The notes under the pieces are model-generated. The model was not told where the DNA came from, did no database searches, and was given only the letters and a program-made list of their open reading frames with translations. A DNA stretch of 64,000 nucleotides from Halostagnicola kamekurae (lineage in GTDB: Archaea; Halobacteriota; Halobacteria; Halobacteriales; Natrialbaceae): NCBI RefSeq assembly GCF_900116205.1, contig NZ_FOZS01000002.1:310001-374000 (forward strand). The letters are read 5' to 3'. This document shows positions 9,170 to 16,505 of the stretch, piece after piece. The position numbers and the translations under genes are program-made. Position 1 is the first letter of the stretch. The number at the start of each line of letters is the position of its first letter.

Positions 9170-9820
9170 TCACGGCTCGGCGGACCGAACGGCCTCGAGG
9201 CGCCCGTCCGTCGAATCGAGTTCGAATCCGAACTCGCGCAGACACGAGGGGGTTCGGCCAGTTCCGTGAACGAGCACTTCGACTAGATCGCCGGGTTCGT
9301 CGACGTCGGTCCCGAGCCGGAACGAATCGACCGTCTCGAGGGTCGCCCCGACGTCGTCTGCGATCCGCCGGTGATCGAGGTAGGAGCCGCCGTGGTAGTC
9401 GACCCGGAACTCGGGGTGGCGAACGACGAGCGCGTTCGTCCCGACGCCGCGACCCGGTGCGATGACGACGTCTGCGTCGGGGGCAAAGAGTCGCTCGAGC
9501 GCCTCGGGCGTCGTCAACGCGAGATCGGCCATGACGACGGCGACGCCCGTAGCGTCGCCCGATTTGGCCGCCGAGTTCCGCATCTGCGAGCGCACGACCG
9601 CGTTGACAGCCTCGGTCAGCGGTCGCCGGTCGACGGCGACCGGCGCGTCTACCTCGAGCGGTTCCGTCGAGAGCACCGTCGGCTCCCGACCCGTTTCTCG
9701 GACGGCCGCGAGCACGTCCTCGAGCATGACCCGGGCGAGCCTCGAGCGTTCCCGTTCGGACAGCACCGGCTCGAGACGGGTCTTTGGCGCGTCCGGCGCG
9801 TACGGAACGACGACGTGCAT
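9170..9820 (-). CDS. cofC: 2-phospho-L-lactate guanylyltransferase CofC
   Basis: CofC activates 2-phospho-L-lactate with GTP to give the diphospho-guanosine intermediate (LPPG) used to build F420 from FO. The 216-residue protein begins MHVVVPYAPDAPKTRLEPVLS, with the Lys-Thr-Arg-Leu signature of the family. MADLALTTPEAL (metal/nucleotide binding) and APGRGVGTNALVV follow. It lies about 100 bases upstream of cofG in the same direction and has its own TATA-like box. Start chosen at the first family residue. Confidence 0.92.
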   Translation of the reverse strand: MHVVVPYAPDAPKTRLEPVLSERERSRLARVMLEDVLAAVRETGREPTVLSTEPLEVDAPVAVDRRPLTEAVNAVVRSQMRNSAAKSGDATGVAVVMADLALTTPEALERLFAPDADVVIAPGRGVGTNALVVRHPEFRVDYHGGSYLDHRRIADDVGATLETVDSFRLGTDVDEPGDLVEVLVHGTGRTPSCLREFGFELDSTDGRLEAVRSAEP

Positions 9821-9844
9821 CTCCGGACGGTTGGTAGCACGCGC

Positions 9845-9853
9845 TCAAAAATA
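9845..9853 (-). promoter_or_regulatory. TATA-like element of cofC
   Basis: Minus-strand TATTTTTGA centred 29 bases upstream of the cofC ATG at 9820, the spacing expected for a leaderless transcript. Confidence 0.5.
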
Positions 9854-9961
9854 CGTCGAACCCACAGCACTAGTCGTTTCCGCGCGCCGGCGTGACCACC
9901 CACGATCACGTCGACGTGCATTCGACACGATAACGCGTACATACGCCAGTGCGTTCGATAC

Positions 9962-9997
9962 CGAGCGGCCACCGTCCCCCCGGGCGATGGCCGCTCG
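9962..9997. repeat. Inverted repeat downstream of cetZ (10-bp arms)
   Basis: CGAGCGGCCA at 9962-9971 is perfectly matched by TGGCCGCTCG at 9988-9997 across a 16-base loop. It lies beyond the stop of the leftward cetZ gene and could end or stabilise its mRNA. Confidence 0.45.
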
Positions 9998-10003
9998 AGA
10001 CGA

Positions 10004-10026
10004 CCGGCGCGGTGGGACCGCGCCGG
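10004..10026. repeat. Perfect hairpin downstream of cetZ
   Basis: CCGGCGCGGT (10004-10013) pairs with ACCGCGCCGG (10017-10026) around a 3-base GGG loop. It is a very stable hairpin 23 bases past the cetZ stop. There is no following T-run on the minus strand, so it looks more like an mRNA 3'-end structure than a classical terminator. Confidence 0.5.
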
Positions 10027-10048
10027 CGCGCCGTTCTCGGCACCGCGC

Positions 10049-11230
10049 CTAGAACAGCGGCTCGAGCTCGTCCTCGTCGTCTTCGACGAGTTCCTCGAGG
10101 TTTTCGTCGCTTTCTTCTTGAATGTCGTCCATGTTATCCTGGGCTTCGATCGCGACCTGCTGGAGGCGCTTGATCCGCGGCACGTTCGTCACGCCCGAGA
10201 GCAAGATCGCCGCGGAGACCTCCGGTTCGCCCCGCGGGAAGTCGCCGCCGCGTACCTCCATGCTGCCGGTCTCCTCCTCGAGCCACTTCCGGCCGCGTTC
10301 GATGCCCTTCCGGTTCAGGTACTTCGACGGACCGGAGAGGACGAGCAGCGCGCGCTCGGTGCCTTCGATCTCACACGGGAGCGTGAGCCGGCCGAGCGCC
10401 GCTTTTCGAACGAGGCTCGTGATGCGGTTGGTGGTGTTGGCCGCGTCGAGGCCGTCGTCGCCACCGCCGTCGCCGCCGGTGAATCTCGAGAGCAGGCCGC
10501 CGCTCGTGTTGAGTTCGACCTCCTCCGAGGCGTAGCCGACGGTCGAGACGCCGCCGCCCGAGAGCGTGTTGATGATCTCCGAGGAGTCGACGACGCTCTC
10601 TGCGACCTCTTGTCCCTCGCCGACCTCGCCGGCGCCGAAGAGGACGCCGAACCGCTTGACGATCTCTTCGTTGATCTTCTCGTAGCCGCCTTCGACCGAT
10701 TCGCCGGTCTGTCTCCACGAGTCGTTGTCGAAGACCAGCAGGTTGTCGACCTCGCGGACGAACGTCTGGAACGACCGTGCGGCGTTGAGGGTGTAGATGC
10801 CCCCTTCGTCGGTTCCCGGCAGGACGCCGAGCCCGTAGACCGGAATGGTGTAGATCCGCTTGAGGTGTTTCGCCAGGACCGGCGCGCCACCGGAACCGGT
10901 GCCGCCGCCCATACCCGAGACGACCAGAAACGCGTCGACCTCGTGGGTCGGAATCGAATCGATCGCGTTCTGGACCTCGTCGATGTCTTCCTCGGCGATT
11001 TCCGCGCCGAGCTCGTTGTCAGCACCCACGCCGTGGCCCTTCACCCGGGCCTGGCCGATGAGCACTCGATTCTCCTCTGGTATCCGGTCCAATCCGATAA
11101 GATCCGCTTTCGCGGAGTTCACAGCAATCGCCGCGCGGACGATCCCGCTGTTGGTTCGATCGTCGTATTCGAGGAATCGATCGACGATCTTGCCACCGGC
11201 CTGTCCGAATCCGATCATCGCCAGCTTCAT
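10049..11230 (-). CDS. cetZ: Tubulin/FtsZ-family protein CetZ
   Basis: A 393-residue tubulin-superfamily GTPase of the haloarchaeal CetZ group, which is involved in cell shape rather than the division ring. It starts MKLAMIGFGQAGGKIVDRFL (glycine-rich loop). It contains the tubulin signature GGGTGSGG near residues 108-115, VYGLGVLPGTDEGG and NDSWRQTGESV. The length and first residues agree with the CetZ1 type. The frame extends to 11275 but the ATG at 11230 begins the family sequence and has a good TATA box at 11272-11281. The C-terminal tail is very acidic. In Haloferax volcanii, as I recall, cetZ1 also sits near cofG and cofC. Confidence 0.93.
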   Translation of the reverse strand: MKLAMIGFGQAGGKIVDRFLEYDDRTNSGIVRAAIAVNSAKADLIGLDRIPEENRVLIGQARVKGHGVGADNELGAEIAEEDIDEVQNAIDSIPTHEVDAFLVVSGMGGGTGSGGAPVLAKHLKRIYTIPVYGLGVLPGTDEGGIYTLNAARSFQTFVREVDNLLVFDNDSWRQTGESVEGGYEKINEEIVKRFGVLFGAGEVGEGQEVAESVVDSSEIINTLSGGGVSTVGYASEEVELNTSGGLLSRFTGGDGGGDDGLDAANTTNRITSLVRKAALGRLTLPCEIEGTERALLVLSGPSKYLNRKGIERGRKWLEEETGSMEVRGGDFPRGEPEVSAAILLSGVTNVPRIKRLQQVAIEAQDNMDDIQEESDENLEELVEDDEDELEPLF

Positions 11231-11271
11231 AGTTGATAGGGGGCTCCGTGAATTGAAGTCAGAGCAATTAG

Positions 11272-11281
11272 CCATATAAAA
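11272..11281 (-). promoter_or_regulatory. TATA box of cetZ
   Basis: Minus-strand TTTTATATGG, the best TATA match in this part of the window, lies about 45 bases before the cetZ ATG. It predicts transcription starting near 11250 with a leader of about 20 bases. Confidence 0.6.
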
Positions 11282-11499
11282 CTTGTGTTGGTGTGACTTT
11301 CACGCGTTCGTGTAGGAAGACCAAACCGGCAGACTGCGCCAAGGTTCTGGAATGTGGTTACAGAGATAAAACAGGAATATTACCACGGCTTCCAAACATT
11401 TATATTAATCTTTGGGCCCTATACTATGTTAACAAATAACAGACTATGCCTTCGATCTCCCCTAACTCATTCGCGCTACAGTATCGGTCTGACAACCGA

Positions 11500-12417
11500 T
11501 TACGAGCCGGGTTCGTGAAACGCCGAATGATTCCCCTCGAGGCCGAGGTGTGCCGAAAGCGTCGTCAGGTCCGCGTCTTCGACGCCGAACGCCGAGATGT
11601 CGTTTTCCGCGACGGTGTTGTCGATCTCGAGCGACCGGGCCTGATCGGGGCCAAACGGGACGAACGGGACCGGGCCGACCGCCGAGAGGCCGACGTTCGC
11701 CAGCGCCGACGGGATCGGCAGGATCGTCACCGACTTGCCCTCGGCCTCGTAGGCGAGTTCGGTCACGTCCGCGAGGCTCAGTACCTCCGGGCCGCCGATT
11801 TCGTAGGTCTCCCCGACGTGTGCGTCGTCTTCGACCGCGTCGGCCAGCATCGGAGCGAGGTCGCCGACCCAGATCGGTTGGAACCGCGTTCGTCCGCCGT
11901 CCGGGAGCGCGGTCACGTGCGGCGTCGTCAGCGTCTTCGTGAACTCGACGAACTCACCGCCGTCGCCGAAGACTACCGAGGGGCGAACGATCGTCCACTC
12001 GAGCGACGACTCCTTGACGACGCCCTCGGCTCGCCCCTTCGCCCGCAGATAGGCCGTTTCCGCGTGGGGGTGGGCGCTCAGCGCGCTCATCTGGACGAAC
12101 CGCTGTGTGTCCCCCTCCTCCGCCGCGCGAACGAGGTTTCGCGTTCCCTCGAGGTGGACGCTCTCGTGGCTTTTGTCGCCGCTCGGCTGGAAGAGCGGCG
12201 AGAGCGCGACGAGGTTGACGACCGCGTCGTGGGCGGCGACGGTCCCCGCGATGGAATCGTACGCGCCGACGTCGCCGATCGCGACGTTGACGTCGTCGGG
12301 GAGGGAGTCGCCGTCCGGCGTTCTCGACAGCGCGGTGACTTCGTGGCCGCGGTCCGCCAGTTCCGCACACAGGACCGATCCGATAAAGCCGGTTCCGCCG
12401 GCGACGAGGACGTTCAT
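11500..12417 (-). CDS. NAD-dependent epimerase/NDUFA9-like protein
   Basis: A 305-residue atypical SDR. The dinucleotide-binding motif GGTGFIG starts at residue 7, and AELADRGHEVTALSRTP, NLVALSP, and the RFQPIWVGDLA/YEIGGPE segments match the NmrA/complex-I NDUFA9-like epimerase group common in haloarchaea. The classical YxxxK pair is not evident (AYLRAKG), so it may bind NAD(P) without being a typical dehydrogenase. The frame opens at 12600 but the ATG at 12417 starts the Rossmann fold, and a TATA-like element at 12440-12448 sits 26 bases upstream. Role unknown. Confidence 0.85.
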   Translation of the reverse strand: MNVLVAGGTGFIGSVLCAELADRGHEVTALSRTPDGDSLPDDVNVAIGDVGAYDSIAGTVAAHDAVVNLVALSPLFQPSGDKSHESVHLEGTRNLVRAAEEGDTQRFVQMSALSAHPHAETAYLRAKGRAEGVVKESSLEWTIVRPSVVFGDGGEFVEFTKTLTTPHVTALPDGGRTRFQPIWVGDLAPMLADAVEDDAHVGETYEIGGPEVLSLADVTELAYEAEGKSVTILPIPSALANVGLSAVGPVPFVPFGPDQARSLEIDNTVAENDISAFGVEDADLTTLSAHLGLEGNHSAFHEPGS

Positions 12418-12439
12418 ACGCGATATGTGGGCTCGAGTG

Positions 12440-12448
12440 AATAAAAAT
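12440..12448 (-). promoter_or_regulatory. TATA-like element of the epimerase gene
   Basis: Minus-strand ATTTTTATT centred about 27 bases before the ATG at 12417. Leaderless spacing; it rules out the longer reading frame start. Confidence 0.5.
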
Positions 12449-12589
12449 CGGTTGCCTACACGCGTCTGGTGGCAACATAGCGGTGGGTCTGTCACCGACA
12501 TAGCGGTGGGCTGCCGCCGAACTCGACGGGTCCGAACCCGCGAACGGCGACTCGACAGATTGTAGTACTCACCGCCGCGAACTCCGTGC

Positions 12590-13186
12590 ATGCTCGTCAC
12601 GCTCGAGGGACTGGACGGCAGCGGGAAAACGACCGTCTGGGAGGCCCTCCACGAGGTCTATCCCGGCGCGACGTTCACCCGCGAACCGACCTCGGGGCCG
12701 ACGGGGTCGTGGTACGGCGACGCCGTCTACCGCTCGATCGAGGACGACGACGCGGACTCGCTGGCGGAACTGTTTCTCTACACCGCAGACCACGCGGATC
12801 ACCTCTCTCGAGTGATCGAACCGGCCCTCGAGCGCGGCGACCTCGTGATCTCGGATCGCTACTCCGACTCCCGGTACGCCTACCAGGGGGCGACCCTCGA
12901 GGGCGAGATCGATCGCCCGCTCGAGTACATCGTAGACATCCACGAGCCGTTCTCGATCGATCCCGACCTGACGATCTATCTGGATCTCGACGCCGAGACC
13001 GCCGCCGCTCGCTCGGGGTCGACGAACAAGTTCGAGCGCGCCGAGTATCTCGAGTCGGTCCGGGAAAACTACGAGCGACTCCTCGAGCGGGACCCGGACC
13101 GATTCGTTCGCGTCGATGCAACCCAGCCGCCGGAGGTCGTTCTCGAGCAGGTCGAACGCGTTCTCGAGCAGGCGCTCGAAGAATAA
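12590..13186 (+). CDS. tmk: Thymidylate kinase
   Basis: dTMP kinase phosphorylates dTMP to dTDP for DNA synthesis. The 198-residue protein starts [15 protein letters not shown] with the P-loop at residues 7-15. It has the [10 protein letters not shown] substrate loop, the [19 protein letters not shown] motif and a LID-like region with [16 protein letters not shown]. Length is normal. The acidic C-terminal helix ([13 protein letters not shown]) is typical of halophilic versions. It is transcribed away from the epimerase gene across a 170-base gap. Confidence 0.93.
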   Translation: MLVTLEGLDGSGKTTVWEALHEVYPGATFTREPTSGPTGSWYGDAVYRSIEDDDADSLAELFLYTADHADHLSRVIEPALERGDLVISDRYSDSRYAYQGATLEGEIDRPLEYIVDIHEPFSIDPDLTIYLDLDAETAAARSGSTNKFERAEYLESVRENYERLLERDPDRFVRVDATQPPEVVLEQVERVLEQALEE

Positions 13187-13320
13187 GCTGAAACCGTGCT
13201 GTGGCCGGGAGTGCGACTCGAGGCACTCGAGAGTCGCACGACTCGGGGGAGGGCAGGCGGTTCACACCCGTTCGTACCGCGAGGCCGCGGAGCGGCCGAG
13301 CGGGTCGACGACCGACCCGG

Positions 13321-13411
13321 AGGGGAGGGAGGAGTGCTTTTCATCAAAGTTTTGCCGAGGGCGCGGCGAGCCGCGCCCGCAGCGCAAAAGTTTGGTGTAA
13401 AAGTTTGTTCT
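13321..13411. repeat. Structured intergenic element with strong hairpin
   Basis: The gap between tmk and the RAM-domain gene holds a purine-rich block, AAAGTTTTGCC, a perfect 9-bp stem (13359-13367 with 13370-13378, GGGCGCGGC/GCCGCGCCC) and then GCAAAAGTTT. I recall similar composite elements between genes in other haloarchaea, but no second copy is present in this window. It lies just after the stop of the leftward gene at 13412 and may serve as its 3' end. Confidence 0.45.
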
Positions 13412-13642
13412 TTAGTCCATCGCGATGTACGTCTGCGTGTCTTCGATGCCGCTGATTCCCTGTATCTGGGTCGCCGCGATCTCCTTGACCGCCGCGGGCG
13501 TCTCGACCCTGGCTTTGGCGATGATATCGACGTCGCCGGCGACGATGTGGGCCGACTCGACGCCCTCGAGTCCCTCGATGCTGTCTCGCAGTCGATCCGC
13601 CTCGCCCGTGTTCGCCTTGACCATGATATATGCTGTGACCAT
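13412..13642 (-). CDS. Stand-alone Lrp/AsnC ligand-binding (RAM) domain protein
   Basis: A 76-residue protein made only of the Lrp/AsnC effector-binding RAM domain: MVTAYIMVKANTGE, ESAHIVAGDVDIIAKARV and the C-terminal GIEDTQTYIAMD. It has no DNA-binding helix-turn-helix. Such domains bind small molecules such as amino acids and oligomerise. It overlaps the upstream TrkA-like gene by one base (TGATG), so the two are cotranslated, and it may act as a subunit or sensor for that protein. A paralogue of identical length is at 16116-16346. Confidence 0.88.
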   Translation of the reverse strand: MVTAYIMVKANTGEADRLRDSIEGLEGVESAHIVAGDVDIIAKARVETPAAVKEIAATQIQGISGIEDTQTYIAMD

Positions 13643-14376
13643 CAGTTGGCACCTCCAGTGTCGGCTTCGGTATCTTCGACCGTCGCTTCCGCTTCGATCT
13701 CCGCGCCGGTTCGGCCCGCCGTCTCACCGACGACGATCTGTCGCACGTCGCTGAGCACCGCAAAGTCCGCGAGAACGACCAGCCGGTCGCCCACCTCGAG
13801 CGATTCATCGGCCGTCGGGATCTCGAGGTCGCCGTCGATCTTCCCGAACGCGAGGACGGTCGCGTCCGCGGGGAGTTGCAGTTCGCTGATCGTGTAGCCG
13901 TTGATCGGCGCCTCGTCGGTGATCGTCAGTTCGACGACCTGCAGGTGCTGGGCGATATCGGCGATCGCGCGGATCGTCCCGCCCAACAGGGCGTTTTTCG
14001 CACCCATCGCGCCGAGGCGCTCGGGGTAGATCACCTCGTCGACGACGTCGGCGTACTTCCGGTAGATCTCCTCGCGGTACTCCTCGTCGATCCGCAGGAC
14101 GGTCCGACAGCCGTAGTGATCGGCGATCAGACACGCCGAGAAGTTCGTGTTCAGATCCCCTGTCAACGCGCCGACTGCGTCGGCGTCCTCGATGCCCGCC
14201 TGCTCGAGCAGCGTCTCCTGGGAGCCGTCGCCGTCGACGACCGTGAATCCCTGATTGCGCGCCCGTCTGGCGGTGGCCTCGTCTCGTTCGATCAGCGTCA
14301 CCTCGTGGCCCTCCTCGCGCAAGACGCGGGCGGTGCGCAAGCCGACCCGTCCAGCCCCGATTAGTACGAACCGCAT
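13642..14376 (-). CDS. TrkA-type NAD-binding potassium uptake regulator
   Basis: A 244-residue cytoplasmic regulator with a TrkA-N Rossmann domain (MRFVLIGAGRVGLRTARVL; EDADAVGALTGDLNTN) and a TrkA-C domain (QHLQVVELTITDEAPINGYTISEL ... DRLVVLADF) that would gate a potassium transporter by NAD(H) or nucleotides. No membrane subunit lies beside it. Instead it is coupled by a one-base overlap to a RAM-domain protein. The acidic tail after residue 220 is unstructured. A TATA-like box at 14402-14409 is 26-30 bases upstream of the ATG. Confidence 0.88.
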   Translation of the reverse strand: MRFVLIGAGRVGLRTARVLREEGHEVTLIERDEATARRARNQGFTVVDGDGSQETLLEQAGIEDADAVGALTGDLNTNFSACLIADHYGCRTVLRIDEEYREEIYRKYADVVDEVIYPERLGAMGAKNALLGGTIRAIADIAQHLQVVELTITDEAPINGYTISELQLPADATVLAFGKIDGDLEIPTADESLEVGDRLVVLADFAVLSDVRQIVVGETAGRTGAEIEAEATVEDTEADTGGAN

Positions 14377-14401
14377 GGAGTGGGGTACGCTCGCCCCCGT
14401 G

Positions 14402-14409
14402 AATAAGTT
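14402..14409 (-). promoter_or_regulatory. TATA-like element of the trkA-like operon
   Basis: Minus-strand AACTTATT about 29 bases upstream of the ATG at 14376; predicts a leaderless bicistronic mRNA with the RAM-domain gene. Confidence 0.5.
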
Positions 14410-14594
14410 TGCCCTGCGCTAGCGAATCACTTGGTGATCGAGCACTCGAGATAGTTCGCCCGTTTCAACAGTGTAGTAGTTGTCGTACGTCCGTTCGAGT
14501 CGTGCTATTGAGATGCGAAAATGGTAGTAAGCTGACCAGTATTCCGATGGGTGGTGATAGTGAGGGGGGAGTAGTCTGTCAGGGTAGCAACAGA

Positions 14595-14601
14595 CATATT
14601 A
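14595..14601 (+). promoter_or_regulatory. TATA-like element of the antitoxin gene
   Basis: CATATTA centred 27 bases before the ATG at 14625. This decides for the short start, because the frame is open back to 14409. Confidence 0.5.
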
Positions 14602-14608
14602 CAGTCGA

Positions 14609-14625
14609 TTACGTACTGTTACGTA
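14609..14625 (+). promoter_or_regulatory. Direct repeat TTACGTA at the antitoxin start, possible operator
   Basis: TTACGTA occurs at 14609-14615 and 14619-14625, exactly 10 bases apart, between the TATA-like element and the start codon. Each copy contains the palindrome TACGTA. A binding site there would block transcription, as expected for an autoregulated toxin-antitoxin locus. Inference only. Confidence 0.35.
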
Positions 14626-14999
14626 TGCCAGTCGACTTCGAGCAGTACCGCCCGACGGATCTTCCCGACGAGAATACGAACGGGCGGGCAATTCTCGAGT
14701 TCCTCGCCGAACGCCCCGAAACCGGCTATCGAGCCGGCGAGCTCGCGACGGAGCTCGACATCCCCCGCGGCAGCGTCGGAACGACCTTGAGCCGACTCGA
14801 GACCCGCGGACTCGTTCGACACAAGGGCGAGTACTGGGCTATCAATCCCGCGGCGTACGATGCACACACGGCGAGCGTCGTTGGTCTCCAAACCGTCGCC
14901 GACCAGTTCGAAGGCGATTACTACGACGACAACCCAGACTGGGATAGCGATCTCGAGGATCTAAACGAGCAGGCGAACGAATCCACCAGGGAGAAGTGA
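14625..14999 (+). CDS. Winged-helix (MarR-like) antitoxin of a MazF/PemK-type locus
   Basis: A 124-residue protein with a winged helix at residues 22-70: ILEFLAERPETGYRAGELATEL, IPRGSVGTTLSRLETRGLVRHKGEYW. The C-terminal acidic tail would cover a toxin. This arrangement, an HTH protein followed with a one-base overlap by a MazF/PemK-like gene, recurs in haloarchaea as I remember it. The downstream toxin gene is interrupted by a stop codon, so the protein may now be a solo regulator. Start chosen from the conserved MPVDFEQYRP and the upstream TATA-like element. Confidence 0.8.
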   Translation: MPVDFEQYRPTDLPDENTNGRAILEFLAERPETGYRAGELATELDIPRGSVGTTLSRLETRGLVRHKGEYWAINPAAYDAHTASVVGLQTVADQFEGDYYDDNPDWDSDLEDLNEQANESTREK

Positions 15000-15277
15000 T
15001 GCACGACCGTGGCGTCATCGTTGTCGCTTCGGATCCCTACGGAAACACACCGCGTCGACCCTATCTACTCGTCAGCGACGAAACCCATCCATTCGCCGGT
15101 CGCCAGTATATCGCACTCGGGATTACGACGTCCGAATACGCCGATACCCGATCCCTCGAGGGCGCATTCGAAGCTGGGACGCTCGAGTGAGATTCGTTCG
15201 TCTCACCTTGGCTATTGTCCCAAAATCGTTACATCTACCGAGTAGTCTCTCGGGTTCTCAAGGACTTCTTTCAAACT
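14999..15277 (+). pseudogene. Broken MazF/PemK-like toxin gene
   Basis: The frame begins MHDRGVIVVASDPYGNTPRRPYLLVSDE and continues to an in-frame TGA at 15188-15190, giving only 63 residues. The fold usually needs about 110. Directly after the stop the same frame goes on with DSFVSPWLLSQ and then RYIYRVVSRVLKDFFQT, which looks like the missing C-terminal half of the toxin. Beyond about 15277 the frame drifts into sequence without resemblance and overlaps a convergent gene. I infer a former toxin inactivated by a nonsense mutation. Haloarchaea are not known to use selenocysteine. An in-frame GTG at 14996 is an alternative start. Confidence 0.7.
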
Positions 15278-15336
15278 TACCGTGTATTGTTCTCAATCTT
15301 GATCGAATTCTCTAGCAACCAGTACATACCGTGCAT

Positions 15337-15957
15337 TCAGGCGGTAGTAGACTTTTTCCCACCGTTCTTGTTCACACTGTTTTGTTTGATGGTTCGTGCA
15401 AGGATGAGAAGCCAGACGCCCGCGAGAAAGAAGACAACCGCGTCGTTTCCTGTTAGGTATGGACTGGACAAGTTACTTACTTCGGTAGACAGGTAAAGCA
15501 ATGGTGCTGATAGACATATCACACCGAGTATCTGTGAGTGGCGGTAATTTATCAGCTCTTCTTTATCCTCAGTAGCTGCAAGGACGAGCATGATGCCTGC
15601 AGCTACTGCCATCATAACAAACATGGCAGTGATTCCTGCCAAAATCACGCCGCCGCCAAGTGTCATATCTGGCAACGCCGGTGTCGGCAGCAGAACAACG
15701 ATACTTGCGAACTGACCGACAGCCGCCCCGATAACAGTAGAGGCATACACCCGTTTGCGTCTCTGACTATCTCTCGCATGTTGCTCAGTCTCTTTGAACC
15801 CAAGGACGAAAGCGGTCCCCGCCGGGATCAACCAAAACAGCAGTGCCGCAACCAGGCCGCCCCGGTCATAGAACGGGACAAGCAGTTCAGCACCAGAATC
15901 GATGAACTGATAGAAAATAGTTGCCAGAAACACCGACACAGCGATTCTCCTAGCCAT
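15337..15957 (-). CDS. Multi-pass membrane protein, unknown function
   Basis: A 206-residue protein with about six hydrophobic segments (near residues 5-25, 35-55, 72-92, 100-127, 142-160 and 170-187) and a basic tail NKNGGKKS. The A/T content is clearly higher than in core genes, and I do not recognise a family. It converges on the broken toxin gene. The composition suggests acquired DNA. Confidence 0.6.
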   Translation of the reverse strand: MARRIAVSVFLATIFYQFIDSGAELLVPFYDRGGLVAALLFWLIPAGTAFVLGFKETEQHARDSQRRKRVYASTVIGAAVGQFASIVVLLPTPALPDMTLGGGVILAGITAMFVMMAVAAGIMLVLAATEDKEELINYRHSQILGVICLSAPLLYLSTEVSNLSSPYLTGNDAVVFFLAGVWLLILARTIKQNSVNKNGGKKSTTA

Positions 15958-16078
15958 GTGAAAAATTACAGCCTGATATCATATATACCTCCGGTAACTA
16001 TGATAGCACGCGTTCAATTCCGACGGTAGTGGATAGTATTGATCCGAACGAAGAGGGCCACGTTCGATTTCGGGAAAG

Positions 16079-16088
16079 GTTTTAGTCG
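16079..16088 (+). promoter_or_regulatory. TATA-like element of the second RAM gene
   Basis: GGTTTTAGTC preceded by the purine-rich CGGGAAA, about 32 bases before the ATG at 16116. It suggests a near-leaderless mRNA. Confidence 0.4.
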
Positions 16089-16115
16089 TGCCAGAGAGTA
16101 CCACACTATCGAGCA

Positions 16116-16346
16116 ATGGTCCACGCCTTCATCATGGTGAAGACGGCCGCCGGGAAATCCGAGCGCCTGCTCGAGGACATCAGAGCGCTCGAGCAGGTCG
16201 CGGAGGCCCACATCGTCGCCGGCACCTACGACATCATCGTCGAAGTCGACGTTCCCGACGTCTACGACGTGTTACAGACGGCCTCCTCGGACGTGCAGGG
16301 GCTCGAGGGCGTGGCCGACACGAAGACGTACATCGGGATGGACTAG
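16116..16346 (+). CDS. Stand-alone Lrp/AsnC ligand-binding (RAM) domain protein, second copy
   Basis: A 76-residue RAM-domain protein: MVHAFIMVKTAAGKSERLLEDI, AEAHIVAGTYDIIVEVDVP and GVADTKTYIGMD. It is collinear with the protein at 13412-13642 over its whole length, has no DNA-binding domain, and has no TrkA-like partner beside it. It may mix with its paralogue to form hetero-oligomers that sense a small molecule; this is inference. Confidence 0.88.
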   Translation: MVHAFIMVKTAAGKSERLLEDIRALEQVAEAHIVAGTYDIIVEVDVPDVYDVLQTASSDVQGLEGVADTKTYIGMD

Positions 16347-16505
16347 AGACGAACTTTTGTGCTGGAGTCCCGTTTTTCGTAGGTTATTCACCAGTGAGGC
16401 TTCCTATCCGGTAGTTGGGACTTTTCCGATTTATCGGGCGATACATGATAAATATAAACGATTGCCAGCTCATATACACGTTATAGTACGAGTGAGAATC
16501 TGGAT

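Noticed and set aside
15188-15190. TGA as possible selenocysteine codon in the toxin
   Set aside because: Haloarchaea are not known to have the selenocysteine machinery, and MazF-like toxins do not use it. A nonsense mutation is simpler.
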